This document shows positions 55,047-64,000 of a stretch of 64,000 nucleotides of DNA, in pieces. Origin of the DNA: Streptomyces bohaiensis. Lineage in GTDB: Bacteria > Actinomycetota > Actinomycetes > Streptomycetales > Streptomycetaceae. Under the pieces are notes generated by a model, which was not told where the DNA came from, searched no databases, and was given only the letters and a program-made list of their open reading frames with translations. The stretch lies in assembly GCF_012033785.1 (NCBI RefSeq), contig NZ_JAAVJC010000001.1:1-64000 (forward strand). The letters run 5' to 3'. The translations under genes were made by a program, and so were the position numbers. Position 1 is the stretch's first letter. Each line of letters starts with the position of its first letter.

Positions 55047-57935
55047 TCAGCTGCAGCCGCTGGTGGACCCGCAGCCCTCGCAGAGGTAGCAGCTCCCCGC
55101 GCGCCGCATCTTCGTCCCGCAGGAGAAGCACAGCGGAGCGTCGGCGCTCAGCCCGAGCTGGATCTCCGCCAGCTCCGTCGAGTTGTGTGCCGCCTGCGGC
55201 GCGGGAGCGGGCTCCGCCGCCTTTCGAGCCGCGGCGCTCGGCCGGCCGGGCGCCGTCGGCGCGGACTGGGACAGCGACTCCACGTCGACCTCCTCCACGC
55301 CCGGCTCGTACGAACCGGTGTCGAGGTGGCGCTGGCGCTCCTCCGCCGAGTGGATCCCGAGCGCTGAACGCGTCTCGAACGGCAGGAAGTCCAGCGCGAG
55401 GCGGCGGAAGATGTAGTCGACGATCGACTGGGCCATCCGCACGTCGGGGTCGTCGGTCATACCGGCCGGCTCGAAGCGCATGTTGGTGAACTTGGAGACG
55501 TAGGTCTCCAGCGGCACCCCGTACTGCAGACCGACGGAGACCGCGATGGAGAAGGCGTCCATCATCCCGGCGAGCGTCGAGCCCTGCTTGGACATCTTCA
55601 GGAAGACCTCGCCCAGCCCGTCGTCCGGGTAGGAGTTGGCCGTCATGTACCCCTCGGCGCCGCCGACCGTGAAGGAGGTCGTGATCCCCGGGCGTCCCTT
55701 CGGCAGCCGGCGCCGGATCGGCCGGTACTCGATGACCTTCTCCGGTGCGGGCGCCGCTGCGGTCGCATCGCCGTCGGCCTTCGCGCCGTCCTTCTGCTTC
55801 GCGGACAGCGGCTGACCGACCTTGCTGTTCTCCACGTAGACGGCCAGCGCCTTGACGCCCAGCTCCCAGCCCTTGACGTAGATCTCCTCCACGTCGTCGA
55901 CGGTCGAGGAGGCCGGCATGTTGACGGTCTTGGAGATGGCCCCGGAGAGGAACGGCTGCGCGGCCGCCATCATCCGCACGTGCCCCATCGGCGAGATGGA
56001 GCGCTCGCCCATCGCACAGTCGAACACCTCGTAGTGCTCCGGCTTGAGACCGGGCGCGTCGACCACGTTGCCGTGGTCGGCGATGTGGGCGACGATCGCC
56101 TCGACCTGCTCGTCCTGGTATCCCAGCCGCTTCAGGGCCTTCGGCACGGTGTTGTTGACGATCTGCATCGAGCCGCCGCCGACCAGCTTCTTGAACTTCA
56201 CCAGCGCGAGGTCCGGCTCGACCCCCGTGGTGTCGCAGTCCATCATCAGGCCGATCGTTCCGGTGGGCGCCAGCACGCTGGCCTGCGCGTTGCGGAACCC
56301 GTGCTCCTCGCCGAGCCGCAGCACGTCCGCCCATGCCTCGGTGGCGGCGGCCCAGACCGGGGTGTCGAGGTCGTCACCGCGCGGCGCGGTGCCGTTGGCG
56401 TCGGCGTGCTGGGCCATGACGCGGCGGTGCGCCTCGCTGTTGCGGTCGTACCCGTCGTAGGGGCCGACGACCCCGGCGAGCTCGGCCGAACGCCGGTAGG
56501 CGGTGCCGGTCATCAGCGAGGTGATGGAGCCGGCCAGTGCCCGGCCGCCGTCGGAGTCGTACGCGTGCCCGGTGGCCATCAGCAGGGCGCCGAGGTTGGC
56601 GTAGCCGATGCCCAGCTGGCGGAAGGCACGGGTGTTCTCGGCGATCTTCTCCGTCGGGAAGTCGGCGAAGCAGATGGAGATGTCCATCGCGGTGATGATC
56701 AGCTCGGTGACCCGCGCGAACCGTTCGGCGTCGAAGGACTGGTTGCCCTCGTCGTCGTCGCGGAGGAACTTGAGGAGGTTGATCGACGCCAGGTTGCAGG
56801 AGGTGTCGTCCAGGTGCATGTACTCGCTGCACGGGTTGGACGCGCTGATGCGGCCCGATTCCGGGCAGGTGTGCCACCGGTTGATGGTGTCGTCGTACTG
56901 GATCCCGGGGTCGGCGCAGACGTGGGCGGCCTCCGCCATGCGGCGCAGCAGCCCGCGGGCGTCCACCTCCTCGATGACCTCGCCCGTCATCCGGGCGCGG
57001 AGGCCGAAACGACCGCCGTCGCGGGCGGCGCGCATGAAGGTGTCGTTGACGCGGACGGAGTTGTTGGCGTTCTGGTACTGCACGGAGGTGATGTCGTCGC
57101 CGCCGAGGTCCATGTCGAACCCGGCGTCGCGCAGGGCGCGGATCTTCTCCTCCTCCTTCACCTTGGTGTCGATGAAGGCCTCGATGTCGGGGTGGTCGAC
57201 GTCGAGGACGACCATCTTCGCGGCACGCCGGGTGGCGCCGCCGGACTTGATCGTCCCGGCGGAGGCGTCGGCGCCGCGCATGAAGGAGACCGGACCGGAG
57301 GCGTTCCCGCCGGAGGAGAGGAGTTCCCGCGAGGAGCGGATGCGGGAGAGGTTCAGCCCGGCGCCCGACCCCCCCTTGAAGATCATCCCCTCCTCCTTGT
57401 ACCAGTCGAGGATCGACTCCATGGAGTCGTCGACCGAGAGGATGAAGCAGGCACTGACCTGCTGGGGCTGACGGGTGCCGACGTTGAACCAGACCGGCGA
57501 GTTGAACGCGAAGATCTGGTGGAGCACGGCGTACGCGAGCTCGTGCTCGAAGACCTCGGCGTCCTCCGCGCTCGCGAAGTAGCCGTGCTGCTCGCCCGCC
57601 GCGCGGTAGGTGGTGACGACGCGGTCGATCAGCTGCCGCAGGCTGGTCTCCCGCTGCGGGGTGCCGACGGCGCCGCGGAAGTACTTGCTGGTGACGATGT
57701 TGACCGCGTTGACCGACCAGAAGTCGGGGAACTCCACCCCGCGCTGCTCGAAGTTGACGCTGCCGTCGCGCCAGTTGGTCATCACGACGTCCCGGCGCTG
57801 CCAGGTGACCTCGTCGTAGGGGTGCACGCCGGGGGTGGTGTGGACGCGTTCGATCCGCAGGCCCTTGCCCGGCTTGGCCTTCTTGCCGCCCTTGGTACGG
57901 GATCCCCGTGCCGGACCGCTCGTCGTCTCTGTCAT
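55047..57935 (-). CDS. nrdJ: Adenosylcobalamin-dependent (class II) ribonucleoside-diphosphate reductase
   Basis: This 962-residue enzyme reduces ribonucleotides using a radical from adenosylcobalamin. Visible motifs are FNSPVWFNVG, NPCSEYMHLDDTSCNLASINL with active-site residues, PTGTIGLMMDCDTTG and a C-terminal CYLCEGCGSTSGC cysteine cluster thought to relay electrons or hold zinc. A disordered linker spans about 880-915. ATG 57935 follows GGGAGG. It follows nrdR, 143 bases downstream, and the two form the oxygen-independent nrdRJ operon. I saw no cobalamin riboswitch fold in the gap. Confidence 0.92.
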   Translation of the reverse strand: MTETTSGPARGSRTKGGKKAKPGKGLRIERVHTTPGVHPYDEVTWQRRDVVMTNWRDGSVNFEQRGVEFPDFWSVNAVNIVTSKYFRGAVGTPQRETSLRQLIDRVVTTYRAAGEQHGYFASAEDAEVFEHELAYAVLHQIFAFNSPVWFNVGTRQPQQVSACFILSVDDSMESILDWYKEEGMIFKGGSGAGLNLSRIRSSRELLSSGGNASGPVSFMRGADASAGTIKSGGATRRAAKMVVLDVDHPDIEAFIDTKVKEEEKIRALRDAGFDMDLGGDDITSVQYQNANNSVRVNDTFMRAARDGGRFGLRARMTGEVIEEVDARGLLRRMAEAAHVCADPGIQYDDTINRWHTCPESGRISASNPCSEYMHLDDTSCNLASINLLKFLRDDDEGNQSFDAERFARVTELIITAMDISICFADFPTEKIAENTRAFRQLGIGYANLGALLMATGHAYDSDGGRALAGSITSLMTGTAYRRSAELAGVVGPYDGYDRNSEAHRRVMAQHADANGTAPRGDDLDTPVWAAATEAWADVLRLGEEHGFRNAQASVLAPTGTIGLMMDCDTTGVEPDLALVKFKKLVGGGSMQIVNNTVPKALKRLGYQDEQVEAIVAHIADHGNVVDAPGLKPEHYEVFDCAMGERSISPMGHVRMMAAAQPFLSGAISKTVNMPASSTVDDVEEIYVKGWELGVKALAVYVENSKVGQPLSAKQKDGAKADGDATAAAPAPEKVIEYRPIRRRLPKGRPGITTSFTVGGAEGYMTANSYPDDGLGEVFLKMSKQGSTLAGMMDAFSIAVSVGLQYGVPLETYVSKFTNMRFEPAGMTDDPDVRMAQSIVDYIFRRLALDFLPFETRSALGIHSAEERQRHLDTGSYEPGVEEVDVESLSQSAPTAPGRPSAAARKAAEPAPAPQAAHNSTELAEIQLGLSADAPLCFSCGTKMRRAGSCYLCEGCGSTSGCS

Positions 57936-58078
57936 GCCGCCTCCCAATCGGGCGTGGAACGCCCCGATGTGCCCCGTGCGCCGCGTGGGACGGGCGGGGC
58001 ACCGCTCTGTTCTGTCAGCGCGCCGCAGCCGCGGGGCCGGGGCGCCGTTGTGTGGTGTGCCGGGTGGTGGGCGCCGGC

Positions 58079-58591
58079 TCAGCCGGCCCCGCCGGAGCGC
58101 GCCTCGCACTCCTCGGCGTCGCGCGCCTCGCCCCCGGGCGCCTCGGCCCGGGAGGAACGCAGTTCCGCGACCGCCGCCTCGAAGTCCTCCAGCGTGTCGA
58201 ACGCGCGGTAGACGGAGGCGAAGCGCAGGTAGGCCACCAGGTCGAGCTCCCGCAGCGGGCCCAGTATCGCCAGGCCGACGTCGTGAGCGGAGAGCTCGGC
58301 ACTCCCGGTGGCCCGCAGCGCCTCCTCCACGCGCTGCCCGAGCAGCGCGAGGGCGTCCTCGGTGACGGGTCGGCCCTGGCACGCCTTGCGCACGCCGGCG
58401 ATGACCTTGTCGCGGCTGAAGGGCTCGGTGACCCCGCTGCGCTTGATCACCATCAGTGCGGCGGTCTCCAGGGTCGTGAAGCGCCGGGAGCAGTGCGGGC
58501 ACTGCCGGCGGCGGCGGATGGTGGTGCCGTCGTCGGCCGTGCGGCTGTCCACGACCCGGCTGTCGCTGTGCCGGCAGAAGGGACAGTGCAT
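58079..58591 (-). CDS. nrdR: Transcriptional repressor NrdR
   Basis: This 170-residue repressor has an N-terminal zinc ribbon (MHCPFCRH...[11 protein letters not shown]) and an ATP-cone domain (about 48-140; [24 protein letters not shown]) that senses ATP/dATP. It controls ribonucleotide reductase genes through NrdR boxes, two of which lie upstream. The acidic C-terminal tail ([15 protein letters not shown]) is longer than in E. coli. ATG 58591 follows GGAGG. First gene of nrdRJ. Confidence 0.94.
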   Translation of the reverse strand: MHCPFCRHSDSRVVDSRTADDGTTIRRRRQCPHCSRRFTTLETAALMVIKRSGVTEPFSRDKVIAGVRKACQGRPVTEDALALLGQRVEEALRATGSAELSAHDVGLAILGPLRELDLVAYLRFASVYRAFDTLEDFEAAVAELRSSRAEAPGGEARDAEECEARSGGAG

Positions 58592-58704
58592 GGGTCCGGC
58601 CTCCTCGGTTCGGAGCGGCCGTTCCGGTGCCGACCCGTGTCGGCCGCGGGGCCGCCGCGCTCGCTCCCAGCATAGGCGATCGACCGGGGCACCGAACCCC
58701 GGGG

Positions 58705-58720
58705 ACCACTAATTGTGGGT
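58705..58720 (-). promoter_or_regulatory. NrdR box 1
   Basis: ACCACTAATTGTGGGT contains the partial palindrome CCAC-N5-GTGG typical of NrdR sites. It lies 114 bases upstream of the nrdR start. Confidence 0.75.
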
Positions 58721-58736
58721 GACACCTCCCCGATCG

Positions 58737-58752
58737 ACCACTAGATCTTGGG
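58737..58752 (-). promoter_or_regulatory. NrdR box 2
   Basis: ACCACTAGATCTTGGG resembles box 1 and contains the palindrome AGATCT. The boxes start 32 bases apart, about three helical turns, so two NrdR units could bind the same face of the DNA. Confidence 0.75.
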
Positions 58753-58917
58753 TCGAGCCACCGAATGAGCACAGAGAGCACCGGACCGGGGCAGCGGGCG
58801 CCGTGCCGAGCATAGAGGAGGGGGCCCCGACGGCGGCGCGGGCCTCGCCCGGGCGCGCCGGATCAGCACCAATACACCGACCGGCATGATCAAATGAGCA
58901 GATCAATGAAATATCAC

Positions 58918-58933
58918 TCGAACGTGTGTTTGG
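58918..58933 (+). promoter_or_regulatory. LexA (SOS) box upstream of lexA
   Basis: TCGAACGTGTGTTTGG is a close match to the actinobacterial SOS box TCGAAC-N4-GTTCGA. It lies 61 bases upstream of the lexA start and implies autorepression. No second copy was noticed near dinG. Confidence 0.8.
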
Positions 58934-58994
58934 CGCAACCTTTCGATAGCAACTACCGTTGTCTGGCCAGGGAGTACCAGTCGAGAGGGGCGAG

Positions 58995-59744
58995 ATGACC
59001 ACCGCAGCAGAAGACACGATCACGGCTCCGCTGGCACGCAGCGGCGGCGCACACGCGGGCGACCCGCCCGCGACACGTTCGATGCCCGGGCGACCTCCCG
59101 GCATCCGGGCCGACAGCTCCGGTCTCACCGACCGCCAGCGCCGCGTGATCGAGGTCATCCGCGACTCCGTCCAGCGCCGCGGGTACCCCCCGTCGATGCG
59201 CGAGATCGGTCAGGCGGTCGGGCTCTCCTCCACCTCCTCCGTCGCCCATCAGCTGATGGCCCTGGAACGTAAGGGGTTCCTGCGGCGCGACCCGCACCGG
59301 CCGCGCGCCTACGAGGTGCGCGGCGCGGAGACACCGACGCCGCAGCCGGCCGACGCGGGCGGCAAGCCTGCCGCCTCCTACGTCCCCCTCGTCGGCCGGA
59401 TCGCCGCCGGCGGCCCGATCCTCGCGGAGGAGTCGGTCGAGGACGTCTTCCCGCTGCCGCGTCAGCTCGTCGGCGACGGGGAGCTCTTCGTCCTCAAGGT
59501 CGTGGGCGACTCCATGATCGAGGCGGCCATCTGCGACGGCGACTGGGTCACTGTCCGCAGGCAGCCGGTTGCGGAAAACGGCGACATCGTCGCCGCGATG
59601 CTCGACGGCGAGGCAACCGTCAAGCGGTTCAAGCGCGAGGACGGCCAGATCTGGCTGCTCCCCCACAACTCCGCCTACCAGCCGATCCCGGGCGGCGACG
59701 CCACGATCCTCGGCAAGGTCGTCGCGGTCATGCGCCGCATCTGA
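58995..59744 (+). CDS. lexA: SOS repressor LexA
   Basis: This 249-residue repressor cleaves itself with RecA after DNA damage. The winged helix is [24 protein letters not shown] (about 63-86). The cleavage site is A138-G139 in RIAAGGP, the catalytic serine S173 in VGDSMIEA, and the general base K210 in ATVKRFK. The disordered N-terminal extension of about 45 residues is typical of Streptomyces. ATG 58995 follows GAGAGGGG; a longer frame from 58959 reads into non-conserved sequence. Confidence 0.94.
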   Translation: MTTAAEDTITAPLARSGGAHAGDPPATRSMPGRPPGIRADSSGLTDRQRRVIEVIRDSVQRRGYPPSMREIGQAVGLSSTSSVAHQLMALERKGFLRRDPHRPRAYEVRGAETPTPQPADAGGKPAASYVPLVGRIAAGGPILAEESVEDVFPLPRQLVGDGELFVLKVVGDSMIEAAICDGDWVTVRRQPVAENGDIVAAMLDGEATVKRFKREDGQIWLLPHNSAYQPIPGGDATILGKVVAVMRRI

Positions 59745-59756
59745 GGGACGTCATGG

Positions 59757-59791
59757 GCGGGCGCGCCCGGGCCCCACGGCCCGGCGCCCGC
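59757..59791. terminator. Bidirectional hairpin between lexA and dinG
   Basis: GCGGGCG and CCGGGCC on the left pair with GGCCCGG and CGCCCGC on the right, with a three-base bulge and a CCAC loop. Confidence 0.7.
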
Positions 59792-59886
59792 ACGCGTCCC
59801 GTCACAGGCGTCCCGTCGCAGGCGTCGGCAGGACGGGGGCGCCGTACGACACGCCCACCGCCCCGTTCACCCCCGGGGCGCCCGCG

Positions 59887-61947
59887 TCAGCCTCCCGCGT
59901 CGGCCGAGGTGTTGATGGCCGCCAACGAGCGGCGCACGACGGCACCGTCCGCGGTGAACCAGAAGTCCGGCATCGAGGCACGCAGGAAGCTCCCGTAGCG
60001 AGCTGTCGCCACCCGCGGGTCAAGGACGGCGACGACACCGCGGTCCCCCGTGGCCCGCACCAGCCTGCCCGCCCCCTGCGCCATCAGCAGTGCCGCGTGT
60101 GTGGCGGCCACCGCCATGAAGCCGTTGCCGCCCGCCTTCTCCACCGCGCGCTGGCGCGCGCTCATCAACGGGTCGTCCGGGCGGGGGAACGGCACCCGGT
60201 CCATCACCACCAACTGGCAGGCCGGTCCCGGTACGTCGACGCCCTGCCAGAGCGAGAGCGTGCCGAAGAGACAGGTCGCCTCGTCGTCCGCGAAGGCGCG
60301 GATCAGCTCACCCAGGGTGTCCTCACCCTGCAGCAGCACGGGAACGTCGAGCCGACCGCGCATCGCCTCGGCGGCCGCGCGCGCCCCGCGCATCGACGAG
60401 AACAGACCCAGGGTGCGGCCACCGGCCGCCTCGATGAGCCCGGCAAGTTCGTCCAGCATGTCGCCGCGGTCGCCCTCCCGCCCGGGGGGCGAGAGCGTGC
60501 GGGCAACGTAGAGGATGCCCTGCTTGCGGTAGTCGAACGGGGAGCCGACGTCCAGGCCGCGCCATCGCGGCAGCTCCGCGGCCTCCGCGCAGCTCTCGGG
60601 GGGCTCCGCGGCGGGCGGCGGACCCGAGTCCGCCCCGCCGCTCTCCGGCAGGATCGCCTCCCGGCGCAGTCCCACGGAAGCGGCGACACCGTGGAAGTCG
60701 CCGCCGAGCTTCAGCGTCGCCGAGGTCAGGACCACCGACCGCTCGGCGAAGAGCTTCTCCCCCAGCTGCTGCGAGACGTTGAGCGGTGCGACCCGGAGCG
60801 AGGCCCCGTACCGGTCGTGGCGCTCGTACCAGACGACGTCGTACTCGGAGCCTGCGAGGACCCGCTCCGCGACGTCGTGCACGGTCTCGATGGAGGCGCG
60901 GGCCTGGCGGCGCACGGCGTCCTCGTCCGAGGTCGAGGCGTCGCGCGACCCCCCGAGCTCGGTGACGGCGGCGCGCGCCGCGTCCCGCAGCAGGGCGAGC
61001 GCGTGGGCCAACTCCTCCGGGATCTCCTCCAGCCGGCCGGGAAGGGCCAGCTCCATGACGCGTTCGAACTCCTCACCCGCCACCACGAGCTGGTCGGCGG
61101 CCTTCTCGTCGATCAGTTTCGACGACCGTCGCACCGCGCGGGAGACCCCGCCCGGGGAGAGTTCACCGGTGGCGACCCCGGTCACGCGGGAGACCAGTTC
61201 GTGCGCCTCGTCCACGATGAGGACCTCGTGCTCCGGAAGCACCGGCGCCCCCTCCAGGGCGTCGATCGCGAGCAGCGCGTGGTTGGTGACGATGACGTCG
61301 CTGAGCTTGGCGCGCTCGCGCGCCGCCTCGGCGAAGCATTCCTGCCCGTACGCGCACCGCGTGGCACCCAGGCATTCGCGGGAGGAGACGGAGACCTGCG
61401 ACCACGCCCGGTCGGAGACGCCGGGGGTGAGGGCGTCGCGGTCGCCGGTCTCGGTCTCGTCGGCCCAGTCGCGCATGCGGAGCAGGTCCTTGCCGAGCTT
61501 GCTGGACGGCCCCGACCCCGCCTCGGCCGCCGCCTCCAACGGGTCGAAGAGGGCGTCCTCGTCGTCGGAGGGGACGCCCTCGTGCAGCCGGTGCAGGCAA
61601 AGGTAGTTGGAGCGCCCCTTGAGCGTCGCGAACTCGGGACGGCGGCGCAGCAGCGGGTGCAGCGCGTCGGTCAGCCGGGGCAGGTCCCGCTCGACCAGCT
61701 GGCGCTGGAGCGCCAGCGTCGCCGTGGCGACGACCACGCGCTCGCCCTGCGCCAGCGCCGGCACCAGGTAGCCGAGCGACTTCCCGGTGCCGGTGCCGGC
61801 CTGGGCCAGCAGATGGGTGCCGTCCGCGATGGCCTCCGCGACGGCGCCGGCCATCGCGGTCTGGCCGGGCCGTTCGGTGCCGCCGACGGCGCCGACGGCG
61901 GCGTTCAGCAGGTCGGAGAGGCTGGGATCGCCCGATGGTGCGCTCAT
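59887..61947 (-). CDS. dinG: DinG/XPD-type iron-sulfur DNA helicase
   Basis: This 686-residue superfamily 2 helicase has Walker A LLAQAGTGTGKSLGYL and Walker B LIVDEAHEL. Between them lie four cysteines (YLCLHR, then REC, RCAYGQEC) that probably hold a [4Fe-4S] cluster. Motif VI reads QGAGRLVRATGDRG. XPD/DinG helicases unwind 5'-3' and act on R-loops, G-quadruplexes or damaged forks. ATG 61947 has TAGGGT nine bases upstream. Convergent with lexA; no SOS box was noticed at its own start. Confidence 0.85.
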   Translation of the reverse strand: MSAPSGDPSLSDLLNAAVGAVGGTERPGQTAMAGAVAEAIADGTHLLAQAGTGTGKSLGYLVPALAQGERVVVATATLALQRQLVERDLPRLTDALHPLLRRRPEFATLKGRSNYLCLHRLHEGVPSDDEDALFDPLEAAAEAGSGPSSKLGKDLLRMRDWADETETGDRDALTPGVSDRAWSQVSVSSRECLGATRCAYGQECFAEAARERAKLSDVIVTNHALLAIDALEGAPVLPEHEVLIVDEAHELVSRVTGVATGELSPGGVSRAVRRSSKLIDEKAADQLVVAGEEFERVMELALPGRLEEIPEELAHALALLRDAARAAVTELGGSRDASTSDEDAVRRQARASIETVHDVAERVLAGSEYDVVWYERHDRYGASLRVAPLNVSQQLGEKLFAERSVVLTSATLKLGGDFHGVAASVGLRREAILPESGGADSGPPPAAEPPESCAEAAELPRWRGLDVGSPFDYRKQGILYVARTLSPPGREGDRGDMLDELAGLIEAAGGRTLGLFSSMRGARAAAEAMRGRLDVPVLLQGEDTLGELIRAFADDEATCLFGTLSLWQGVDVPGPACQLVVMDRVPFPRPDDPLMSARQRAVEKAGGNGFMAVAATHAALLMAQGAGRLVRATGDRGVVAVLDPRVATARYGSFLRASMPDFWFTADGAVVRRSLAAINTSADAGG

Positions 61948-62021
61948 AGGGCAGCCACCCTAACCGCTGCCGCCGACACTCCCCCGCCGTCCGTCGCCGC
62001 GCTCGGCCCCGCCTGCTCCGC

Positions 62022-63836
62022 TCAGCCGTGCAGCGGGTTGGGCACGGTGCCGTGGACCGCGGCGTGAGGGCGTGCGGACCGGTCGCGGTAGCCGTCGAGA
62101 TGCAGCCGGTTGCGGTTGAGGCAGAGGCGGTCGATCCGTGCGGTGAGCATGTCGAACGTGTCGTAGCGGTCCTTGAGTTCGGGGAACCGCTGCTGGTAGC
62201 GGAGGATCTCCGCACGCACCTGCGCCCAGAAGTCGTCCTCGCGCACCCCGAGATGCTCCTCGCACAGCGGAGCGAGGTAGCGGTAGACACCGACGAACAG
62301 CCCGGAGTGGATGAACTGGGTGAGGAAGCCGGGCGGTTCGGTCAGCAGGACCTCGCGGACGTCGTCGGGCATGTGGGCGAGTTCGGGCAGCGCCTCGGCG
62401 CTGATGTTGACGTCGTCGACGAAGTCCTTCACCGCCAGCCGCACGGGGATGTCGTCGGAGTCGAAGACGACGATGGTGTTCTCGCCGTGCGGGGAGAACA
62501 CGGTGCCGTAGCGGTAGAGGAAGTGCAGCAGCGGCGGGAGCAGTGCGGCCTGCAACCGGGCGAGCCACTCCGCGGCGCTCAGCCCGGAGCGGCGGACGAG
62601 TTCGGCCGTGAGGGAGGCGCCGTGGACATCGGTCGAGAGCAGCGACGCCAGCGTCCGGGCCCGCTCCCCCGGCTCCAGGTACTGCGCGACGGGTTCGCGC
62701 CAGATGGCGCCGAGCAGCTCGCGGTACTGGTAGGGGACGCCGGGGAGCGCGTCGTACAGCGGGTGCCGGACGGCGACGGACGCGGTCTCGCCGAGCAGGA
62801 CCGGACGGGTCTCCTCCGCGAGGAAGGGGTCCTCGTCGCGGAGCCGGTGCATCCACGCGGTGACTGCGGGTGCCGCGAGGGTGCGCTCGGTGGGCAGTCC
62901 GCGCCAGACGAGGGTGTTGAGGATCGACAGCGGCAACTTGACGCTGCGCCCGGTGGGACGGTCGGCGTTGACGAACGTCCGGATGGACTGCTGTGCCAGG
63001 CGGCGGACGCCGTCGCTGGGGAGGGGGATCAGCAGCCCCTCGGCTATCTGTCCGGCGAAGAGCGGGGCGATCGTGTTGTCCCACTGCCAGGGGTGGACCG
63101 GCAGCCAGAGGTAGTCGTCCGGCTCCGCGCCCGCGGCGCGCACGGTGTCGGCGAAGAGCGCCCGAGTCTCCTTTGGCAGTTCGTCGGCGTAGAGGCGGGC
63201 GGGGTCCGCCAGCGCGGTGACGCCGCGGTAGGTGGCGAGGTCCCGGTGGACCGCCAGCCAGGGCAGCCGGTGTGCGCGGCGCGACTCGGGTGCCCACTGC
63301 GCCGCGTCGTCGGCGGAGAAGCCGACGCGTCCCTTGTTGGCGACGAGCCAGGGGTGGCCGCTCTGATGGCCCTCCAACTCCCCGTAGCCCAGGTCGGCGA
63401 GGTCCGCGACGGTGGTGGCGTCGGCGGCCATCGCGGCGTCGGCGCTGAGGGTCGCCGTCAGTTCGCGGATGAGGTGGCCGGTGGTGTCGCCGGTCAGGTC
63501 GAGGAGGGAGTCGTGGGTGCGGGCGACGAAAGCGAGCGGGTCGGCGTCGCCGGTGACGGACCCCGGGTCGACCGACCAGTGGCCGTAGGCGCCGCGGCGG
63601 GCGCGGAACCGGTAGGCGGGGCCCCCGTCGGGGACCTGCAGTTCGTACCGGTCCCCGCCCAGGGCCACGGGGGTGAGGACCTCCTCGTAGGAGAGCTCGC
63701 CCAGCATCTTGGCGAAGAGCCGACGGGATGCGGCCTGCCAGGAGGCCGCGGCGGCGGCGGCCGGCGGTGCGGCGGGGGCGGCGGGCTCCGTGGCTGCGGT
63801 GGCTGCGGTGGCTGCGGGGACGGGATCGGGGGGCAC
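62022..63836 (-). CDS. IucA/IucC-family NRPS-independent siderophore synthetase
   Basis: This 604-residue enzyme adenylates a carboxylate (often citrate or succinyl hydroxamate) and condenses it with an amine or alcohol. ATP-site motifs are GHQSGHPWLVANKGRVGF, then VHPWQWDN and SPHGENTIVVFDSDD, and the C-terminal FhuF-like part has a conserved RDRSA...TVPNPLHG end. It resembles DesD but differs from it enough that the product cannot be named. GTG 63836 follows AAGGAG. The N-terminus contains an ATA/PA repeat. Its upstream neighbour looks like an acetyltransferase, as in hydroxamate pathways. Confidence 0.85.
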   Translation of the reverse strand: MPPDPVPAATAATAATEPAAPAAPPAAAAAASWQAASRRLFAKMLGELSYEEVLTPVALGGDRYELQVPDGGPAYRFRARRGAYGHWSVDPGSVTGDADPLAFVARTHDSLLDLTGDTTGHLIRELTATLSADAAMAADATTVADLADLGYGELEGHQSGHPWLVANKGRVGFSADDAAQWAPESRRAHRLPWLAVHRDLATYRGVTALADPARLYADELPKETRALFADTVRAAGAEPDDYLWLPVHPWQWDNTIAPLFAGQIAEGLLIPLPSDGVRRLAQQSIRTFVNADRPTGRSVKLPLSILNTLVWRGLPTERTLAAPAVTAWMHRLRDEDPFLAEETRPVLLGETASVAVRHPLYDALPGVPYQYRELLGAIWREPVAQYLEPGERARTLASLLSTDVHGASLTAELVRRSGLSAAEWLARLQAALLPPLLHFLYRYGTVFSPHGENTIVVFDSDDIPVRLAVKDFVDDVNISAEALPELAHMPDDVREVLLTEPPGFLTQFIHSGLFVGVYRYLAPLCEEHLGVREDDFWAQVRAEILRYQQRFPELKDRYDTFDMLTARIDRLCLNRNRLHLDGYRDRSARPHAAVHGTVPNPLHG

Positions 63837-63958
63837 GGGCGCTCCTTGGGGGAGGTGGGCGATGGCGTCGGGCGGCCGGTGGCGACGCGTCCGCGGCGCC
63901 CCGTCGCCGGGGAGCCGGCGGCGGGGCGCGGTGCGCGAGGTCGGGAGGGTCGAGGGAG

Positions 63959-64000
63959 TCAGTGGTCGCGGTCCCGCACCACGATCGCTGCTCGTTTGTC
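63959..64000 (-). CDS. 3' end of a probable GNAT acetyltransferase, cut by the window edge
   Basis: Only 13 codons are visible: DKRAAIVVRDRDH then stop. The DKRAA(L/I)V pattern resembles the C-terminus of IucB/DesC-type N-acyltransferases that lie beside siderophore synthetases. If so, it would acylate an N-hydroxylated amine to give the hydroxamate used by the synthetase. The gap to the synthetase is 122 bases. The identification is tentative and rests on very little sequence. Confidence 0.45.
   Translation of the reverse strand, partial: DKRAAIVVRDRDH

Noticed and set aside
57936-58078. Cobalamin riboswitch between nrdR and nrdJ
   Set aside because: The 143-base gap is too short for the fold, and no B12-box-like sequence was seen.
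63790-63817. Three GTGGCTGCG repeats
   Set aside because: They code for the Ala/Thr-rich N-terminus of the siderophore synthetase, a simple 9-base slippage repeat.

Overview
The window is chromosomal DNA of very high G+C from an actinomycete, almost certainly Streptomyces or a close relative. The signs are the third-position GC bias of the genes, the HrdB-type principal sigma factor with a long Lys/Ala-rich N-terminal region, SepH, a B12-dependent ribonucleotide reductase with NrdR, and many actinobacterial families of unknown function (DUF3093, DUF3159, DUF3710, DUF4192, DUF4193, DUF5998, DUF6243, DUF7455). No rRNA, tRNA, insertion sequence or CRISPR array was seen.

Region 1 (about 1-8.2 kb) is accessory. 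At its left edge a minus-strand operon mbtH-sbnA-sbnB makes L-2,3-diaminopropionate and implies a nonribosomal peptide pathway continuing off the edge. Next is a patch of broken genes (2.66-5.61 kb): an ATPase-domain gene without its own stop, an XRE regulator cut by TAG, the first 48 codons of a PglX-like methyltransferase, the frameshifted 3' end of another probable BREX gene, and the 3' third of an Lhr-like helicase. I read the last three as the remains of a BREX type 2 / phage growth limitation locus. Two VapBC-type toxin-antitoxin pairs follow.

Region 2 (8.3-30.6 kb) is conserved core: a TRAM-domain RNA methyltransferase, two Trk/Ktr K+ regulatory subunits, the dut-DUF3710 pair next to the OB-fold-DUF3159 pair, a two-component system, an inositol monophosphatase-like enzyme, ferrochelatase, SepH, a sulfurtransferase, a VOC protein, the DUF5998-phosphodiesterase-thymidine kinase operon, a Pat-type GNAT/acyl-CoA synthetase fusion, HPr and a GntR regulator.

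Region 3 (31-48.7 kb) holds a pair of M16 peptidases, topoisomerase IV subunits ParC and ParE on opposite strands, a CobW GTPase, two divergent citrate synthase paralogues (one fused to a DNA-binding domain and preceded by a perfect palindrome), a sucrase/ferredoxin-like protein, DUF7455, a secreted trypsin-like protease, HrdB and a FadR-type regulator.

Region 4 (49-64 kb) holds a Nudix-HTH regulator, DUF4192, a RecQ helicase with a phosphoribosyltransferase-like tail, RNase HII, nrdR-nrdJ with paired NrdR boxes, lexA with its SOS box, a DinG-type helicase, and a siderophore synthetase whose neighbour runs off the right edge. Much of this region is nucleotide supply and DNA repair.

Two regulatory habits recur. 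Many operons use 4-base ATGA or GTGA stop/start overlaps. At least eight genes have a TANNNT-like -10 element 6-7 bases before the start codon and no ribosome binding site, which predicts leaderless mRNAs.
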